DNA of 5,771 nucleotides, taken from NCBI GenBank assembly GCA_018883625.1, contig JAHLFV010000126.1, positions 1-5,771 on the forward strand, in the 5' to 3' direction. Under the pieces are notes generated by a model, which worked only from the letters and a program-made list of their open reading frames with translations, was not told where the DNA came from and ran no database searches. The position numbers were made by a program, and so were the translations under genes. The first letter of the stretch is position 1; the number at the start of each line of letters is the position of its first letter. This stretch comes from Candidatus Treponema excrementipullorum. Lineage in GTDB: Bacteria > Spirochaetota > Spirochaetia > Treponematales > Treponemataceae. Below, piece by piece: positions 5,583 to 5,771 of this stretch.

Positions 5583-5771
5583 CTACATACGAATCAGTAG
5601 TTTTCTTACAATTCCGGGAAAATCTTTTAATACGATTGACTTCCCGGAAGCTGTTTTTAGTACCCCGCTGTAGGTACCGTAAATTGTATGTTTTTGTGCC
5701 CGCAAAATAAAAATACTTATCTTTCTCGTATGATCGGAAATCGGGGTAAATATCAAATCAATCATATTTTC
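5583..5771 (-). CDS. C-terminus of a probable DUF2804 protein (partial, runs off the window)
   Basis: Only the last 62 codons are inside the window. The frame is open to the edge, with two codons before the first internal Met, so this Met is not the true start. The visible part has the pattern I associate with the DUF2804 C-terminus: a DLIFTP segment, then HTIYGTYSGVL, GKSIVLKD and a short final helix ending in an Arg-hydrophobic pair where the family usually has Arg-Trp. DUF2804 proteins are lipocalin/hydroxyneurosporene-synthase-like beta-barrels of unknown function. The assignment rests on remembered family pattern over a short stretch. The gene ends 15 nt before the 714-aa gene on the same strand, indicating an operon. 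Confidence 0.6.
   Translation of the reverse strand, partial: ENMIDLIFTPISDHTRKISIFILRAQKHTIYGTYSGVLKTASGKSIVLKDFPGIVRKLLIRM

Overview
The window looks like ordinary chromosome of a Treponema-like spirochaete, probably of the T. denticola / T. vincentii type. I infer this from the moderately AT-rich composition, the flavin-dependent ThyX, the two-cassette cyclic-nucleotide-binding regulator with a TPR-like middle, and a long hypothetical protein whose N-terminal segment resembles spirochaete-specific proteins I recall. No database search was possible, so the genus is a judgement. No mobile element, CRISPR array or prophage gene is visible.

Layout. Positions 1-74 hold only a probable terminator for a plus-strand gene lying left of the window. 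A minus-strand block follows: a 411-aa CRP-type regulator (160-1395) and, 13 nt behind its stop codon, tRNA-Thr(CGT) (74-146). A compact divergent promoter region (1396-1479) separates the regulator from a plus-strand PHP-family phosphoesterase (1480-2334), whose start codon lies where transcription should begin. A 171-nt gap (2335-2505) carries a hairpin that can also fold as an H-type pseudoknot, a cluster of GAACA/TGTTC half-sites, and a near-consensus promoter for thyX (2506-3342). A strong rho-independent terminator (3370-3420) follows thyX. The right side is a minus-strand operon entering from outside the window: the C-terminus of a probable DUF2804 protein (5583-5771), then a 714-aa protein of unknown function (3423-5567) that converges on thyX.

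How the genes fit together. ThyX makes dTMP from dUMP. The PHP enzyme belongs to a family that dephosphorylates 3',5'-bisphosphonucleotides or trims RNA 5' ends. The regulator should sense a nucleotide through its second cassette. Nucleotide metabolism is therefore a loose theme, but no shared pathway is demonstrated. The most distinctive features are regulatory: a 25-bp inverted repeat between the two divergent -10 boxes, the apparently leaderless PHP mRNA, and the double palindrome over the thyX -35 box. I see no convincing novel multi-gene system.
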